DNA from: an uncultured Prevotella sp.
GTDB lineage: Bacteria > Bacteroidota > Bacteroidia > Bacteroidales > Bacteroidaceae
Length of the DNA: 7,724 nucleotides
Direction: 5' to 3'
Assembly (NCBI GenBank): GCA_937906765.1
Contig: CALCUV010000337.1
Span: forward strand, 1-7,724
Part shown: one piece after another, positions 1 to 6,098 of the stretch
Numbering within the stretch: the stretch's first letter is position 1
Layout of the letters: each line of letters begins with the position of its first letter
Position numbers and translations under genes: made by a program
The notes under the pieces: generated by a model
Told to the model about the DNA's origin: nothing
What the model saw: only the letters and a program-made list of their open reading frames with translations
Database searches by the model: none

Positions 1-583
1 TTCCCGAGAAGGCAGCATTGATCAAGAGTTTGCTCCAGCGCGTGCCGAGAAAGTTATCCTCCACATCCACCGCGCCCATGTGCTCAAGCAGTTCCTTAAC
101 GGTATCAAAATACTTGTGTTTCTGCGCACTGATACTTCCCAAAGAGAACGATAGTGCATCGGGAGCACTCGTCAGTTCACACACACCGGGTGACTGAAGC
201 GTAGCGCCCCAAGCAACAGTACATCCGAGCACACGATTTTCTCCCAAGATTTCTGCAATCTGAAGTTCGGGCAATCCATTTTGGAACGTCACCAACACGC
301 CATCTTCCGCAAGATAAGGGCGCAACATTGTTATCACCTCGGGATTGTGTTGCTGTTTGGTCATAAGGAAAATAATATCGTACGTGCCCGACATCTCTGC
401 GGGAGTATAAGCCACGACAGACTGTGTGAAATCAACCGTCCCGACAATCTTTGCGCCTTGCGTCTGCAGTGCCTCCACGTGCGCCTTATTGCGATTAATG
501 AGTTCAATCGTCACACCCGCCTTACTGATATACGCTCCAAGAATCGTGCCGAGCGAACCCGCACCATATATTGCTACTCTCAT
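1..583 (-). CDS. panE: 2-dehydropantoate 2-reductase (ketopantoate reductase), partial: C-terminus beyond the window
   Basis: The reading frame is open from the ATG at 583 to the window edge and gives about 194 N-terminal residues; E. coli PanE has 303. The family performs NADPH-dependent reduction of 2-dehydropantoate to pantoate in the cytosol, a step of pantothenate and coenzyme A synthesis. Seen directly: the nucleotide-binding GxGxxG at G7-A-G9-S-L-G12 right after the first beta strand (MRVAIYG), an Asn-Arg pair at 30-31 where E. coli R31 contacts the NADPH phosphate, the QNGL motif with N102, and W-S-K185-L-L-I-N189, matching the catalytic Lys176 and Asn180 of E. coli with the same spacing. 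The ATG places the Rossmann motif at the very N-terminus, as the family expects. The substrate-binding C-terminal domain and its conserved Glu are not in the window. ApbA/PanE paralogues of unknown substrate exist, so the symbol is probable, not certain. Confidence 0.88.
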   Translation of the reverse strand, partial: MRVAIYGAGSLGTILGAYISKAGVTIELINRNKAHVEALQTQGAKIVGTVDFTQSVVAYTPAEMSGTYDIIFLMTKQQHNPEVITMLRPYLAEDGVLVTFQNGLPELQIAEILGENRVLGCTVAWGATLQSPGVCELTSAPDALSFSLGSISAQKHKYFDTVKELLEHMGAVDVEDNFLGTRWSKLLINAAFSG

Positions 584-621
584 AAATTTACAAACAACTT
601 ATTTTAAAATTATAACACCCA

Positions 622-629
622 CAAAAATA
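622..629 (-). promoter_or_regulatory. Candidate Bacteroidota -7 promoter box for the panE-family gene
   Basis: Read on the minus strand this is TATTTTTG, an exact match to the Bacteroidota -7 consensus TAnnTTTG. It lies 39 nt upstream of the start codon at 583, which would give a leader of roughly 35 nt. No TTTG-like -33 box is visible at the expected distance. A second exact match at 662-669 has the same weakness. The assignment rests on one 8-mer in AT-rich DNA, so it is only a candidate. Confidence 0.3.
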
Positions 630-972
630 ACGACTTCTCAGAGAATAACTCGCTTATTCGCCAAAAATATTCGGGGGAATAACCTATCTATTCACCAATT
701 CCATAGAAATATAGATACAAAACTGATGCCATGCAGAATTTACGGCACCTGTAAAAAACACCATGGCACTACAAGATTCACAACCTAACGCGCAGTGATG
801 GAGCGGGAATCTATGTCTTGACTCACCCACCCCGGGATTAGCGAATCATATGCTGTCGACACAAAATAACTATTTATGTTACGCTCTCACGGAAAGTATC
901 CAAATTAATTACACTCCTATATGAAGGAACTCTTACTAATTATTTAGGAACACGCACCCACACAAAACAAAG

Positions 973-1019
973 TCTCAAATTGTGCGCCTTAAGTTACTAA
1001 TTGTGCGCACAATTTGAGA
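973..1019. repeat. Inverted and direct repeat cluster containing a 16-bp perfect palindrome
   Basis: The outer arms TCTCAAATTGTGCGC (973-987) and GCGCACAATTTGAGA (1005-1019) are perfect 15-bp inverted repeats with a 17-nt spacer. The right arm overlaps a second symmetry, the perfect palindrome AATTGTGCGCACAATT at 999-1014. AATTGTGCGC therefore occurs twice in direct orientation (978 and 999, 21 bp or two helical turns apart) and once inverted. No T-run follows on either side, so a terminator is unlikely. A multi-site protein-binding region or a small mobile repeat are the likelier explanations. It is about 390 bp upstream of the panE-family start. Confidence 0.75.
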
Positions 1020-1055
1020 TATAGGAACGCGAATAAGTAATATCGTTTGGACTAT

Positions 1056-1114
1056 CCCTAAACAAGCGGCGATAATTGAGGTTTCGCAAATTAATTGCTT
1101 TTGCCTGTTTAGGG
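1056..1114. repeat. Stem-loop with 9-bp perfect arms
   Basis: CCCTAAACA (1056-1064) pairs exactly with TGTTTAGGG (1106-1114) around a 41-nt loop. The loop itself contains short complementary segments (GCAA at 1086 and TTGC at 1095). No T-tract follows. Its role is unknown; it could be part of a degenerate repeat together with the cluster 40 bp to its left. Confidence 0.45.
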
Positions 1115-1276
1115 CGCAAAGCTTGACTGCTATAACACCCTGAGCGTTGCTCTGGACTAATGGATTTATCCCCTTATAGGGGAACCATGCAAACTGTGGA
1201 GGATTACACTATTCGGATAACATTCAATGCAGAAGATTAGAGGTGTTTGCCAAACAGCAGTTTTTTTCGAAAATGA

Positions 1277-1465
1277 GGGTGTGTCAAAACTCAATAAAGA
1301 AAATACATTTTGTCATTTCCTTAAACAACAAAGCCGTTTTTAAACCTATAATTATGGGATAGAACCATGATTTTAGCTTAAAAACGGCTTTTCTAATGAT
1401 ATAAAAATATTCTCAACTTACATTTTGATAGTATGTTTTTCGGTTAGATGAGTTTTGACACACCC
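1277..1465. mobile_element. MITE-like non-autonomous element, 189 bp, 17-bp perfect terminal inverted repeats
   Basis: The ends are GGGTGTGTCAAAACTCA (1277-1293) and its exact reverse complement (1449-1465). Inside is a second long dyad: 14-bp perfect arms at 1330-1343 and 1378-1391 (AAAGCCGTTTTTAA and complement), continued inward by 12-bp arms at 1346-1357 and 1365-1376 matching at 10 positions, so nearly the whole centre can fold into one hairpin. There is no transposase frame, and the length is typical of a miniature inverted-repeat transposable element moved in trans by a related full-length insertion sequence. The ends look like those of Bacteroidota insertion sequences that begin GGGTGTGTCAAAA, but I cannot assign the family. 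The immediate flanks (AAATGA, ACATGC) show no clear target duplication. It sits 61 bp past the stop codon of the WG-repeat gene and its hairpin may end that transcript. Confidence 0.85.
1330..1391. repeat. Internal hairpin of the MITE, possible bidirectional terminator
   Basis: The 14-bp perfect arms 1330-1343 and 1378-1391 are separated by 34 nt that themselves pair imperfectly. Each arm carries a GC-containing core (AGCCG and CGGCT) next to runs of five A or T. On the plus strand the stem ends in TTTTCT, and on the minus strand in a T-rich GTTGTTT. No other stem with a T-run follows the WG-repeat gene stop at 1527, so this is the nearest candidate terminator for that transcript. Termination is inferred. 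Confidence 0.5.
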
Positions 1466-1526
1466 ACATGCGTATGGTTGAGAGTTAGGTTCATAAGTAC
1501 ACCCCAATCTAAACCGCGACAGGCGC

Positions 1527-3224
1527 TTATTCTGCAAACATCTGGTCGTATTCCGTTTCAAGGGTGCGATACATATTTCCAAGGTTCTCTATGCCCTGCT
1601 TCAAGGCATTTTCGTCGTCCTTATACCACTTTGCAGAGGGATACCAGTAGACATCGTTGCGCTTCTTCGCCACCTTCATCTGTGCACCTTGGAAGAGGTC
1701 GGCAGGAAGTCCGGAATCCGTTGCCGTCATAAAGACACCTTGTTGTTTCTCTTCAAGACGTTTGTCTTCTGCTGGTAGCCATCCGTATAGCCTTGAGAAT
1801 GTCTGCATGGCGCCACAGGTAAATTCACCCGTCTCTTCGTTGTAGTCAAGCATTTCCATGCGATAGCGGCGCGGTGTCAGCGCAAAGTCGCTAAAGCCAT
1901 CGAAAGCCATAACCATGGTAAAGTACAACGCAGCCAAACCACCTGCACCTTCGGGATGAACAAGGAGATTGCCTACTGCATAAGCGCCGCCCTCCATCAC
2001 CATCCAATGACGGTTGCTGGTTTTATCGTATTGGTAACCACAAATATTCAGTGGCGCACAGAAAAGGTGCGCAGTAAAATCAGGCATATCTAATTGCTCG
2101 TTCGGGTTCATCATTGCCGTGATAAAACCATAGGTGTTATCGCCATAAGGAGTCGATACGTTGGGTGTTGCACTGATTTCCGCGTAAATTTCTACGTCGC
2201 GCGACCAGTCCTTATTCTCAATAAATTTAGGCTTCACGCCTTGGTACACATTCGTGTGCTGTGGCACGTCGGTAGTATCCTTCTTCACGAAGTTCACCGT
2301 CAAGTTCATGTCAGTAGTCACCGCAAAGGGTTCACCTGCCTTCGGCACGGCATAACCTTCTGCATCACTTACGATACTGCGAATGCCCCAGTCTTTATTC
2401 GCCTTAACTTTGAGGGTTGTATGGTCGCCGTAAAGGAATGACTTATTGGGCGAAATGCTTGCAGTTCCCCCTTCTGCGGGTTCACACTTCACCGTAATTT
2501 TATACTGTTGCTGCTTGCGCACCTTCGGACCAATGGGCGGATCGGGAACTGGAGGTTTAGGAACTGGAGGATCACCTATAATTCCCGGGTCCCAAGGTTC
2601 AGGTCCAGGTAATATGGGCCATCCCGGCCATTCTACAGTGTAAGATTCTTCAGAGAAAAGCCACACCAATTCCGCCTTCGTATTGATAATGCCATGGTAG
2701 CGCTTATCATTCATCATAATGTCCGTCATGCGCGCATACCCATCAGCAGTAAAGTTGTGGAAACCCGCAATGCGGTTGCTCCCCTCTCCATCGAAAGCAG
2801 TAATAAGTATTTCACCCTTGTTATTAAGGATGTGCGCATTATTCATATCTTTATACACCACAGTACCCAGGGGCGAGAAGGTCATCTGGTCAAGATTATA
2901 AGCCACAAATCTGTCAAAGGAGAAATGTCTTACAATCTCAGCGTTCTCCCCAATCAACTTCACGCCATCATTATCGCCATCGACGTCAACTTCTGCAAAA
3001 GCATAACCATCGTAGTAAGGCATACCATTATTGAACTCGCCCAACTTCTTGCCCGTAATGTCGTAATACTCATAATTGCTACGATTCTCCTTTACTAAAT
3101 AGTACTTTCCGTTTACCACATCGGAATAATAGTTGTGATAACCTGGGTTAAGCACCACCTTCCCCGTCTTATCAGTTCTTTGGTTGTAGTATTCCCAGGC
3201 CCAACCTCGAAAGTTTCTACCCAC
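1527..3224 (-). CDS. WG-repeat / InlB-like repeat exported protein, C-terminal part (downstream of a frameshift)
   Basis: This frame has 565 codons from a nominal GTG at 3224 and continues the WG-repeat protein of 3113-4102 after a frameshift. Its first residues (FRGWAWEYY, then a GKVVL segment and YYDITGKKLG) are ordinary WG-type beta repeats, which continue to about residue 190. An acidic DVDGDNDG loop lies at 80-87. Residues 198-234 form a Pro/Trp-rich linker. Residues about 240-315 resemble divergent InlB B-repeat domains of bacterial surface proteins (YKITVKCEPAEGG, then a LTVNF end). The remaining 250 residues, with three Cys (388, 395, 470) and a charged, probably helical tail, match no domain I recognise. 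No signal peptide or ribosome-binding site belongs to this part, so the GTG is probably not a real start. The role is unknown; attachment to the cell envelope or secretion is inferred from the other half. Confidence 0.75.
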   Translation of the reverse strand: MGRNFRGWAWEYYNQRTDKTGKVVLNPGYHNYYSDVVNGKYYLVKENRSNYEYYDITGKKLGEFNNGMPYYDGYAFAEVDVDGDNDGVKLIGENAEIVRHFSFDRFVAYNLDQMTFSPLGTVVYKDMNNAHILNNKGEILITAFDGEGSNRIAGFHNFTADGYARMTDIMMNDKRYHGIINTKAELVWLFSEESYTVEWPGWPILPGPEPWDPGIIGDPPVPKPPVPDPPIGPKVRKQQQYKITVKCEPAEGGTASISPNKSFLYGDHTTLKVKANKDWGIRSIVSDAEGYAVPKAGEPFAVTTDMNLTVNFVKKDTTDVPQHTNVYQGVKPKFIENKDWSRDVEIYAEISATPNVSTPYGDNTYGFITAMMNPNEQLDMPDFTAHLFCAPLNICGYQYDKTSNRHWMVMEGGAYAVGNLLVHPEGAGGLAALYFTMVMAFDGFSDFALTPRRYRMEMLDYNEETGEFTCGAMQTFSRLYGWLPAEDKRLEEKQQGVFMTATDSGLPADLFQGAQMKVAKKRNDVYWYPSAKWYKDDENALKQGIENLGNMYRTLETEYDQMFAE

Positions 3225-4102
3225 GCATAACCTTCGCTAAAGTCCGTTGCCGAATGATACTTTGCGGGAATAACCACCTTACCATTGGCATCCATGTACC
3301 CCCAAGCGAACTGGTAACCATTGACCAACGCACGGAACGCACGCAGCCCGTCCCTTAGCGGGCGCATGGCGTCCTTAGCATCACCGTGTAACTTGATATG
3401 AGGATAAACCTTTTCGCCCCTCACATTGATGTAGCAGTATTGTTTCTCGTAGTTCACTGTCTGCGTCAGCACAGCCAAACCGTCCTTAAACGGAGTAATT
3501 TCAGTGTAAGTAGGGTCTAATTCCTTCACGCTACCATCCAAGTAGAGCAAGTGCCATCGATACTTGCCGTTCGCATCAGGCTTGATGCTCACCATGGGGC
3601 ACACTCCGCTATTGAAGTAAGGGAAATCACCATAACTGAATGTAGGATTCGTCCATTCTGGTCCGTACAAGAGTTCACCCGTCACGCACCAAAATTCATA
3701 CTTCCCTTGGCGGTTAATAGCAAACACGCCTTCATGCACATCCCCAATGGTATTGTCATGAAGAGGGTCAACCTGCAAATACTTCGTATTTTCCGAAATG
3801 AAGGGAGTCAAGTAAGTTTGCTCCACCTTTTCCCAGTCACGGGTATCACGAACATTCGATGCTGTCCCCGTAGCACCAGTGGCGGAAGAGGAAGTAGAGG
3901 AGGAAGTTGAAGTGGTGGTCGTACTTGAAGTGCTACCTGTTACCTTATCCAACGTTTTGTTGACCTTGTCAAGACCTTTATTAACCTTGTCTAATTTCTT
4001 ACTCAACTTGTTCAAAAACTGCGCCTCACTACTCATGGGAAGTCCCACGAACAACAGGCCGAGGCAAAGTAGCAAAGTTGAAAAAATACGCGGTGTTTTC
4101 AT
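3113..4102 (-). CDS. WG-repeat exported protein, N-terminal part with signal peptide (ends in a frameshift)
   Basis: This frame has 329 codons from the ATG at 4102. Residues 1-27 form a clear signal peptide: basic start, hydrophobic core LLLCLGLLFVG, probable cleavage at SEA27-Q28. A heptad-like repeat LDKVNKG, LDKVNKT, LDKVTGS covers 37-57 and suggests a short coiled coil. A Ser/Thr-rich linker follows at 57-82. From about 100 the protein has WG-type repeats, in which short strands are joined by motifs such as GYMDANGKVVIPAKY (268-282) and FSEGYAWV (288-295). The last 31 residues, after F298, look unrelated to the family and come from reading out of frame; the true continuation lies in the overlapping frame from 3209 down. 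The substrate and function are unknown; similar proteins are common in Bacteroidales. The gene is 507 bp downstream of rplQ, beyond its terminator, and so is probably transcribed independently. Confidence 0.8.
   Translation of the reverse strand: MKTPRIFSTLLLCLGLLFVGLPMSSEAQFLNKLSKKLDKVNKGLDKVNKTLDKVTGSTSSTTTTSTSSSTSSSATGATGTASNVRDTRDWEKVEQTYLTPFISENTKYLQVDPLHDNTIGDVHEGVFAINRQGKYEFWCVTGELLYGPEWTNPTFSYGDFPYFNSGVCPMVSIKPDANGKYRWHLLYLDGSVKELDPTYTEITPFKDGLAVLTQTVNYEKQYCYINVRGEKVYPHIKLHGDAKDAMRPLRDGLRAFRALVNGYQFAWGYMDANGKVVIPAKYHSATDFSEGYAWVETFEVGPGNTTTKELIRRGRWCLTQVITTIIPMW
3207..3229 (-). other. Frameshift junction in the WG-repeat gene
   Basis: The upstream frame reads GYAWVETF up to codon TTC at 3211-3209. 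The downstream frame resumes with RGWAWEYY at codon CGA, 3209-3207. The two share base 3209, so the downstream frame is -1 relative to the first, as expected after loss of one base (for example one T of a former TTTT). Restoring one base makes 4102-1527 a continuous frame of 859 codons including stop. The frame of the second part has a TAG just upstream of 3224, so its reading cannot extend further. No canonical slippery heptamer is in register. A sequencing error or a recent inactivating mutation are both possible. Confidence 0.75.
3932..3994 (-). repeat. Three tandem 21-bp repeats encoding LDKVNK heptads
   Basis: Codons 37-57 of the WG-repeat gene encode LDKVNKG, LDKVNKT and LDKVTGS in succession, with a related copy (KLSKK) just before. 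The copies differ at synonymous positions, so the repeat is kept at protein level and is not a recent slippage product. Regular Leu and Val at heptad a/d positions suggest a short amphipathic or coiled-coil segment right after the signal peptide. Confidence 0.65.
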
Positions 4103-4176
4103 AGTTTTTCAATTTAATGGTAAATATCCGTGTACATAAATCTTACTTAACCGTGATAAGCAACATGCTCATACGG

Positions 4177-4184
4177 CAAATGTA
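4177..4184 (-). promoter_or_regulatory. Candidate -7 promoter box for the WG-repeat gene
   Basis: Read on the minus strand this is TACATTTG, an exact match to the Bacteroidota consensus TAnnTTTG and the only one I find between 4103 and 4554. It would start transcription near 4173 and leave a leader of about 70 nt. The expected -33 TTTG is missing; the nearest ATTG (4200-4197) is too close. A weak core with a palindrome further upstream is what an activator-dependent promoter might look like, but this is inference. Confidence 0.35.
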
Positions 4185-4231
4185 TAAAAATCCTCACAAT
4201 ATTTTTAAGAAAATTATCCTTAAATCACCAC

Positions 4232-4249
4232 TTATGTTTATAAACATAA
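4232..4249. promoter_or_regulatory. 18-bp perfect palindrome, candidate operator
   Basis: TTATGTTTATAAACATAA is identical to its reverse complement. Its centre (4240.5) lies about 68 bp upstream of the transcription start predicted from the box at 4177-4184, a position typical of activator sites. It has no loop and no T-run, so a role as DNA site for a dimeric protein is more likely than a terminator. The cognate regulator is not recognisable from the sequence. Confidence 0.5.
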
Positions 4250-4275
4250 AAATTCGATAGCAATCCGTAAAAATA

Positions 4276-4321
4276 CTATGAATAATGTGGATACATGCCC
4301 TTCTTATGTATCCGAACATAG
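4276..4321. repeat. Imperfect hairpin between rplQ and the WG-repeat gene
   Basis: GGATACAT (4289-4296) pairs exactly with ATGTATCC (4306-4313) around a 9-nt loop, and an outer pair CTATG (4276-4280) with CATAG (4317-4321) lies beyond mismatches. No T-tract follows on either strand. The function is unknown. Confidence 0.45.
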
Positions 4322-4351
4322 AGACTCACCCCACACATCCACAGTTTCTAG

Positions 4352-4414
4352 AAACAAACTCGGAAATAAAACAAATTCATTAGGATATTATTTGATTTAA
4401 CTCCGAGTTTGTTT
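4352..4414. repeat. Long stem-loop with 13-bp perfect arms
   Basis: AAACAAACTCGGA (4352-4364) pairs exactly with TCCGAGTTTGTTT (4402-4414), and the stem continues inward with about 9 of 11 further matches between AT-rich segments. Both strands end in a T-rich run (TTTGTTT), so it could be a weak bidirectional or back-up terminator for read-through from rplQ, 190 bp past the main terminator. A 12-bp perfect palindrome GTTTCTAGAAAC (4344-4355) overlaps its left end. A degenerate repeat element is the alternative. Confidence 0.55.
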
Positions 4415-4554
4415 TGCATAAGACAATAATATAGGTATAATCCACCAATAATCCATTCCTCAAAAGGGAAAACCGCAGAAAGTTATTGTTAACTTTCTAC
4501 CCAAAGGTTCAATTACACCATACGAAAGTGCTCTTTACAGGTGGCACCATGCAC

Positions 4555-4587
4555 AAAAAAATCCCCGAAGCAGAAGCTTCGAGGATT
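4555..4587 (-). terminator. Rho-independent terminator of the alpha operon
   Basis: In the minus-strand transcript a 12-bp stem (4587-4576 with 4571-4560; one G-U pair, the rest Watson-Crick) closes a UUCU loop and runs directly into seven U residues (4561-4555). It begins 22 nt after the rplQ stop codon. Strong stem, tetraloop and U-tract together make this a textbook intrinsic terminator that ends the ribosomal transcript. Confidence 0.92.
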
Positions 4588-4609
4588 CTTCATAAGTATG
4601 TGGTGTTGA

Positions 4610-5083
4610 TTATTCAGCAGATTCTGCTGTTGCTTCAGCTACGGGAGCTTCAGCTGCTACTTCTTCAGTAGCCTTCTTTGAACGACGTGTGCGCTTAGCC
4701 TTCTTTTCAGTCTTAGCCATGTTGTCGTTAAAGTCAACCAATTCGATAAAGCACATTTCAGCAGCGTCGCTTGCACGGAAACCAGTCTTGATGATACGAG
4801 TGTAACCACCGGGACGGTCACCTACCTTAGCAGCAACAACCTGGAAGAGTTCAGTAACAGCGTACTTATCCTGGAGGTAGCTGAATACTACACGGCGTGA
4901 GTTAGTTGAGTCGTTCTTGCTCTTCGTGATGAGGGGCTCAACGTACATCTTCAACGCCTTTGCCTTAGCGAGAGTCGTAGTGATTCTTTTGTGCTTGATC
5001 AAAGAGCATGCCATGTTAGAAAGCATCGCAGCTCTGTGAGAAGCAGTACGACTCAAATGGTTAAATTTCTTATTGTGTCTCAT
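4610..5083 (-). CDS. rplQ: 50S ribosomal protein L17
   Basis: The product has 157 residues; E. coli L17 has 127. The protein binds 23S rRNA near the peptide exit tunnel of the large subunit. Seen directly: the family start [21 protein letters not shown] with the conserved RTxxHRxAML core, then [18 protein letters not shown], the [12 protein letters not shown] motif (near 87-98) and [10 protein letters not shown] (110-119). The conserved fold ends at about residue 120. The rest is a Bacteroidota-type extension, first Lys/Arg-rich ([11 protein letters not shown]) and then Ala/Glu-rich, probably disordered. It is the last gene of the operon: its ATG lies 8 nt after the rpoA stop, and a terminator follows. 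The leader has no Shine-Dalgarno sequence. Confidence 0.98.
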   Translation of the reverse strand: MRHNKKFNHLSRTASHRAAMLSNMACSLIKHKRITTTLAKAKALKMYVEPLITKSKNDSTNSRRVVFSYLQDKYAVTELFQVVAAKVGDRPGGYTRIIKTGFRASDAAEMCFIELVDFNDNMAKTEKKAKRTRRSKKATEEVAAEAPVAEATAESAE

Positions 5084-5091
5084 TTGTGTAA

Positions 5092-6084
5092 TTAATCTTT
5101 ATCTAATTTATACTTAGAAATATCGGTTCCAAACGAAAGATTCAGACTTTCGAGCAAATCATCAAGCTCAGTAAGCGATTTCTTACCGAAGTTGCGGAAC
5201 TTCAAGAGGTCTGACTTGTTCAACTGAACGAGTTCGCCGAGCGTTTCTACTTCAGCAGCCTTGAGGCAGTTGAGCGCACGCACAGAGAGGTTCATGTCAA
5301 CGAGCTTCGTCTTGAGTTGCTGACGCATGTGAAGTACTTCTTCATCGAATTCTTCGTTTTCAAGGTCTGCAGCATCATCAAGCGTAATCTTGTCATCAGA
5401 GAAGAGTACGAAGTGGTTGATAAGAATGCGTGCAGCTTCCTTAAGTGCGTCCTTCGGGTCGATGGAACCATCCGTAGAAATTTCAAGCACGAGCTTGTCG
5501 TAGTCAGTCTTCTGCTCAACGCGGTAAGGTTCGACTGCGTATTTCACGTTACGGATAGGAGTGTAGATTGAGTCAATAGCAATCTGGTGCATGTCAGTGC
5601 ATGCTTCGCGGTTTTCGTCAGCGGGGACGTAACCACGACCCTTATTGATAGTGATTTCAATCGTGATAGAAGCCTTAGAATCTAAATGACAAATCACCAA
5701 TTCGGGATTTAACACTTCAAACCCAGTAAGGCATTTGTTGAGGTCACCAGCTTTGAAGTCATTGCTGTTCTGGATGGTGATTGATGCCTTTTCTGATTCG
5801 AATTCTTCTACTCTCTGCTTGAAGCGCACTTGCTTCAAGTTCAGTATGATGTTGGTTACGTCTTCACGCACTCCAGGCACTGTAGCGAATTCGTGTTCAA
5901 CACCAGCTATCTTGATAGTGTTAATCGCGAAACCTTCAAGTGAAGAGAGCAGGATGCGGCGCAACGCATTACCGACGGTAGTGCCAAAGCCAGGTTCCAA
6001 AGGACGGAATTCAAACTTACCGTACTTAGGAGTGCTTTCCAACATTACTACTTTGTCAGGTTTTTGAAATGCTAATATCGCCAT
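5092..6084 (-). CDS. rpoA: DNA-directed RNA polymerase subunit alpha
   Basis: The 330-residue product is the alpha subunit, whose dimer starts assembly of RNA polymerase by binding beta and beta prime. The N-terminal domain (about 1-230) shows [25 protein letters not shown] (26-48), the dimerisation and beta-contact region, and [12 protein letters not shown] (147-158). An acidic linker (about 236-252) joins it to the C-terminal domain (about 262-320), with [21 protein letters not shown] and [15 protein letters not shown]269, N272 and C273 correspond to E. coli R265, N268 and C269, of which R265 and N268 contact UP-element DNA, so the domain looks able to bind DNA and activators. The length is usual. 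Start and order between rpsD (14 nt) and rplQ (8 nt) are those of the standard alpha operon. Confidence 0.99.
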   Translation of the reverse strand: MAILAFQKPDKVVMLESTPKYGKFEFRPLEPGFGTTVGNALRRILLSSLEGFAINTIKIAGVEHEFATVPGVREDVTNIILNLKQVRFKQRVEEFESEKASITIQNSNDFKAGDLNKCLTGFEVLNPELVICHLDSKASITIEITINKGRGYVPADENREACTDMHQIAIDSIYTPIRNVKYAVEPYRVEQKTDYDKLVLEISTDGSIDPKDALKEAARILINHFVLFSDDKITLDDAADLENEEFDEEVLHMRQQLKTKLVDMNLSVRALNCLKAAEVETLGELVQLNKSDLLKFRNFGKKSLTELDDLLESLNLSFGTDISKYKLDKD

Positions 6085-6098
6085 AATTAGGATGTTAT

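Larger units (their letters stand above)
584..1276. other. Gene-free stretch between the panE-family gene and the MITE
   Basis: About 690 bp with no convincing coding region in any frame and no recognisable tRNA or rRNA. The open frames that touch it are mostly antisense to the panE-family gene. It holds the candidate panE promoter near its left end, a compact palindrome cluster at 973-1019 and a hairpin at 1056-1114, listed separately. From about 740 to 960 I see nothing structured. The stretch may include the unrecognisable remains of older insertions, given the MITE next to it, but that is inference. Confidence 0.6.
4103..4554. other. AT-rich spacer between rplQ terminator and WG-repeat gene, rich in dyads
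   Basis: About 450 bp with no coding region I can support. It holds one candidate -7 promoter box for the WG-repeat gene (4177-4184), an 18-bp perfect palindrome (4232-4249), an imperfect hairpin (4276-4321) and a long stem-loop (4352-4414), each listed separately. From 4415 to 4554 I see nothing structured. Base composition is clearly more AT-rich than in the flanking genes. Confidence 0.6.

Noticed and set aside
426..788. 120-codon open frame on the plus strand
   Set aside because: Most of it is antisense to the panE-family gene, whose motifs are unmistakable; composition is not protein-like and it runs into non-coding DNA.
780..860. tRNA-like segment (GATTCCCGCTCC on the minus strand)
   Set aside because: No T-arm GTTCGA core, no anticodon arm and no acceptor pairing could be built around it.
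1170..1182. CCCCT-TAT-AGGGG mini-hairpin
   Set aside because: Five-base stem with no neighbouring signal; likely chance.
1244..1267. Terminator-like TGTTT-GCC-AAACA stem followed by seven T
   Set aside because: The stem has only five, mostly A-T, pairs, four bases separate it from the T-run, and no plus-strand gene precedes it.
1271..1471. Target-site duplication flanking the MITE
   Set aside because: The left flank AAATGA and right flank ACATGC share no direct repeat long enough to be convincing.
3222..3224. GTG at 3224 as a genuine start of a second gene
   Set aside because: It lies within a continuing WG repeat, has no leader signal and no signal peptide follows.
3203..3229. Programmed -1 ribosomal frameshift joining the two WG-repeat frames
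   Set aside because: No X-XXY-YYZ heptamer in register (zero-frame codons ACT TTC) and no obvious downstream pseudoknot; a one-base deletion is simpler.
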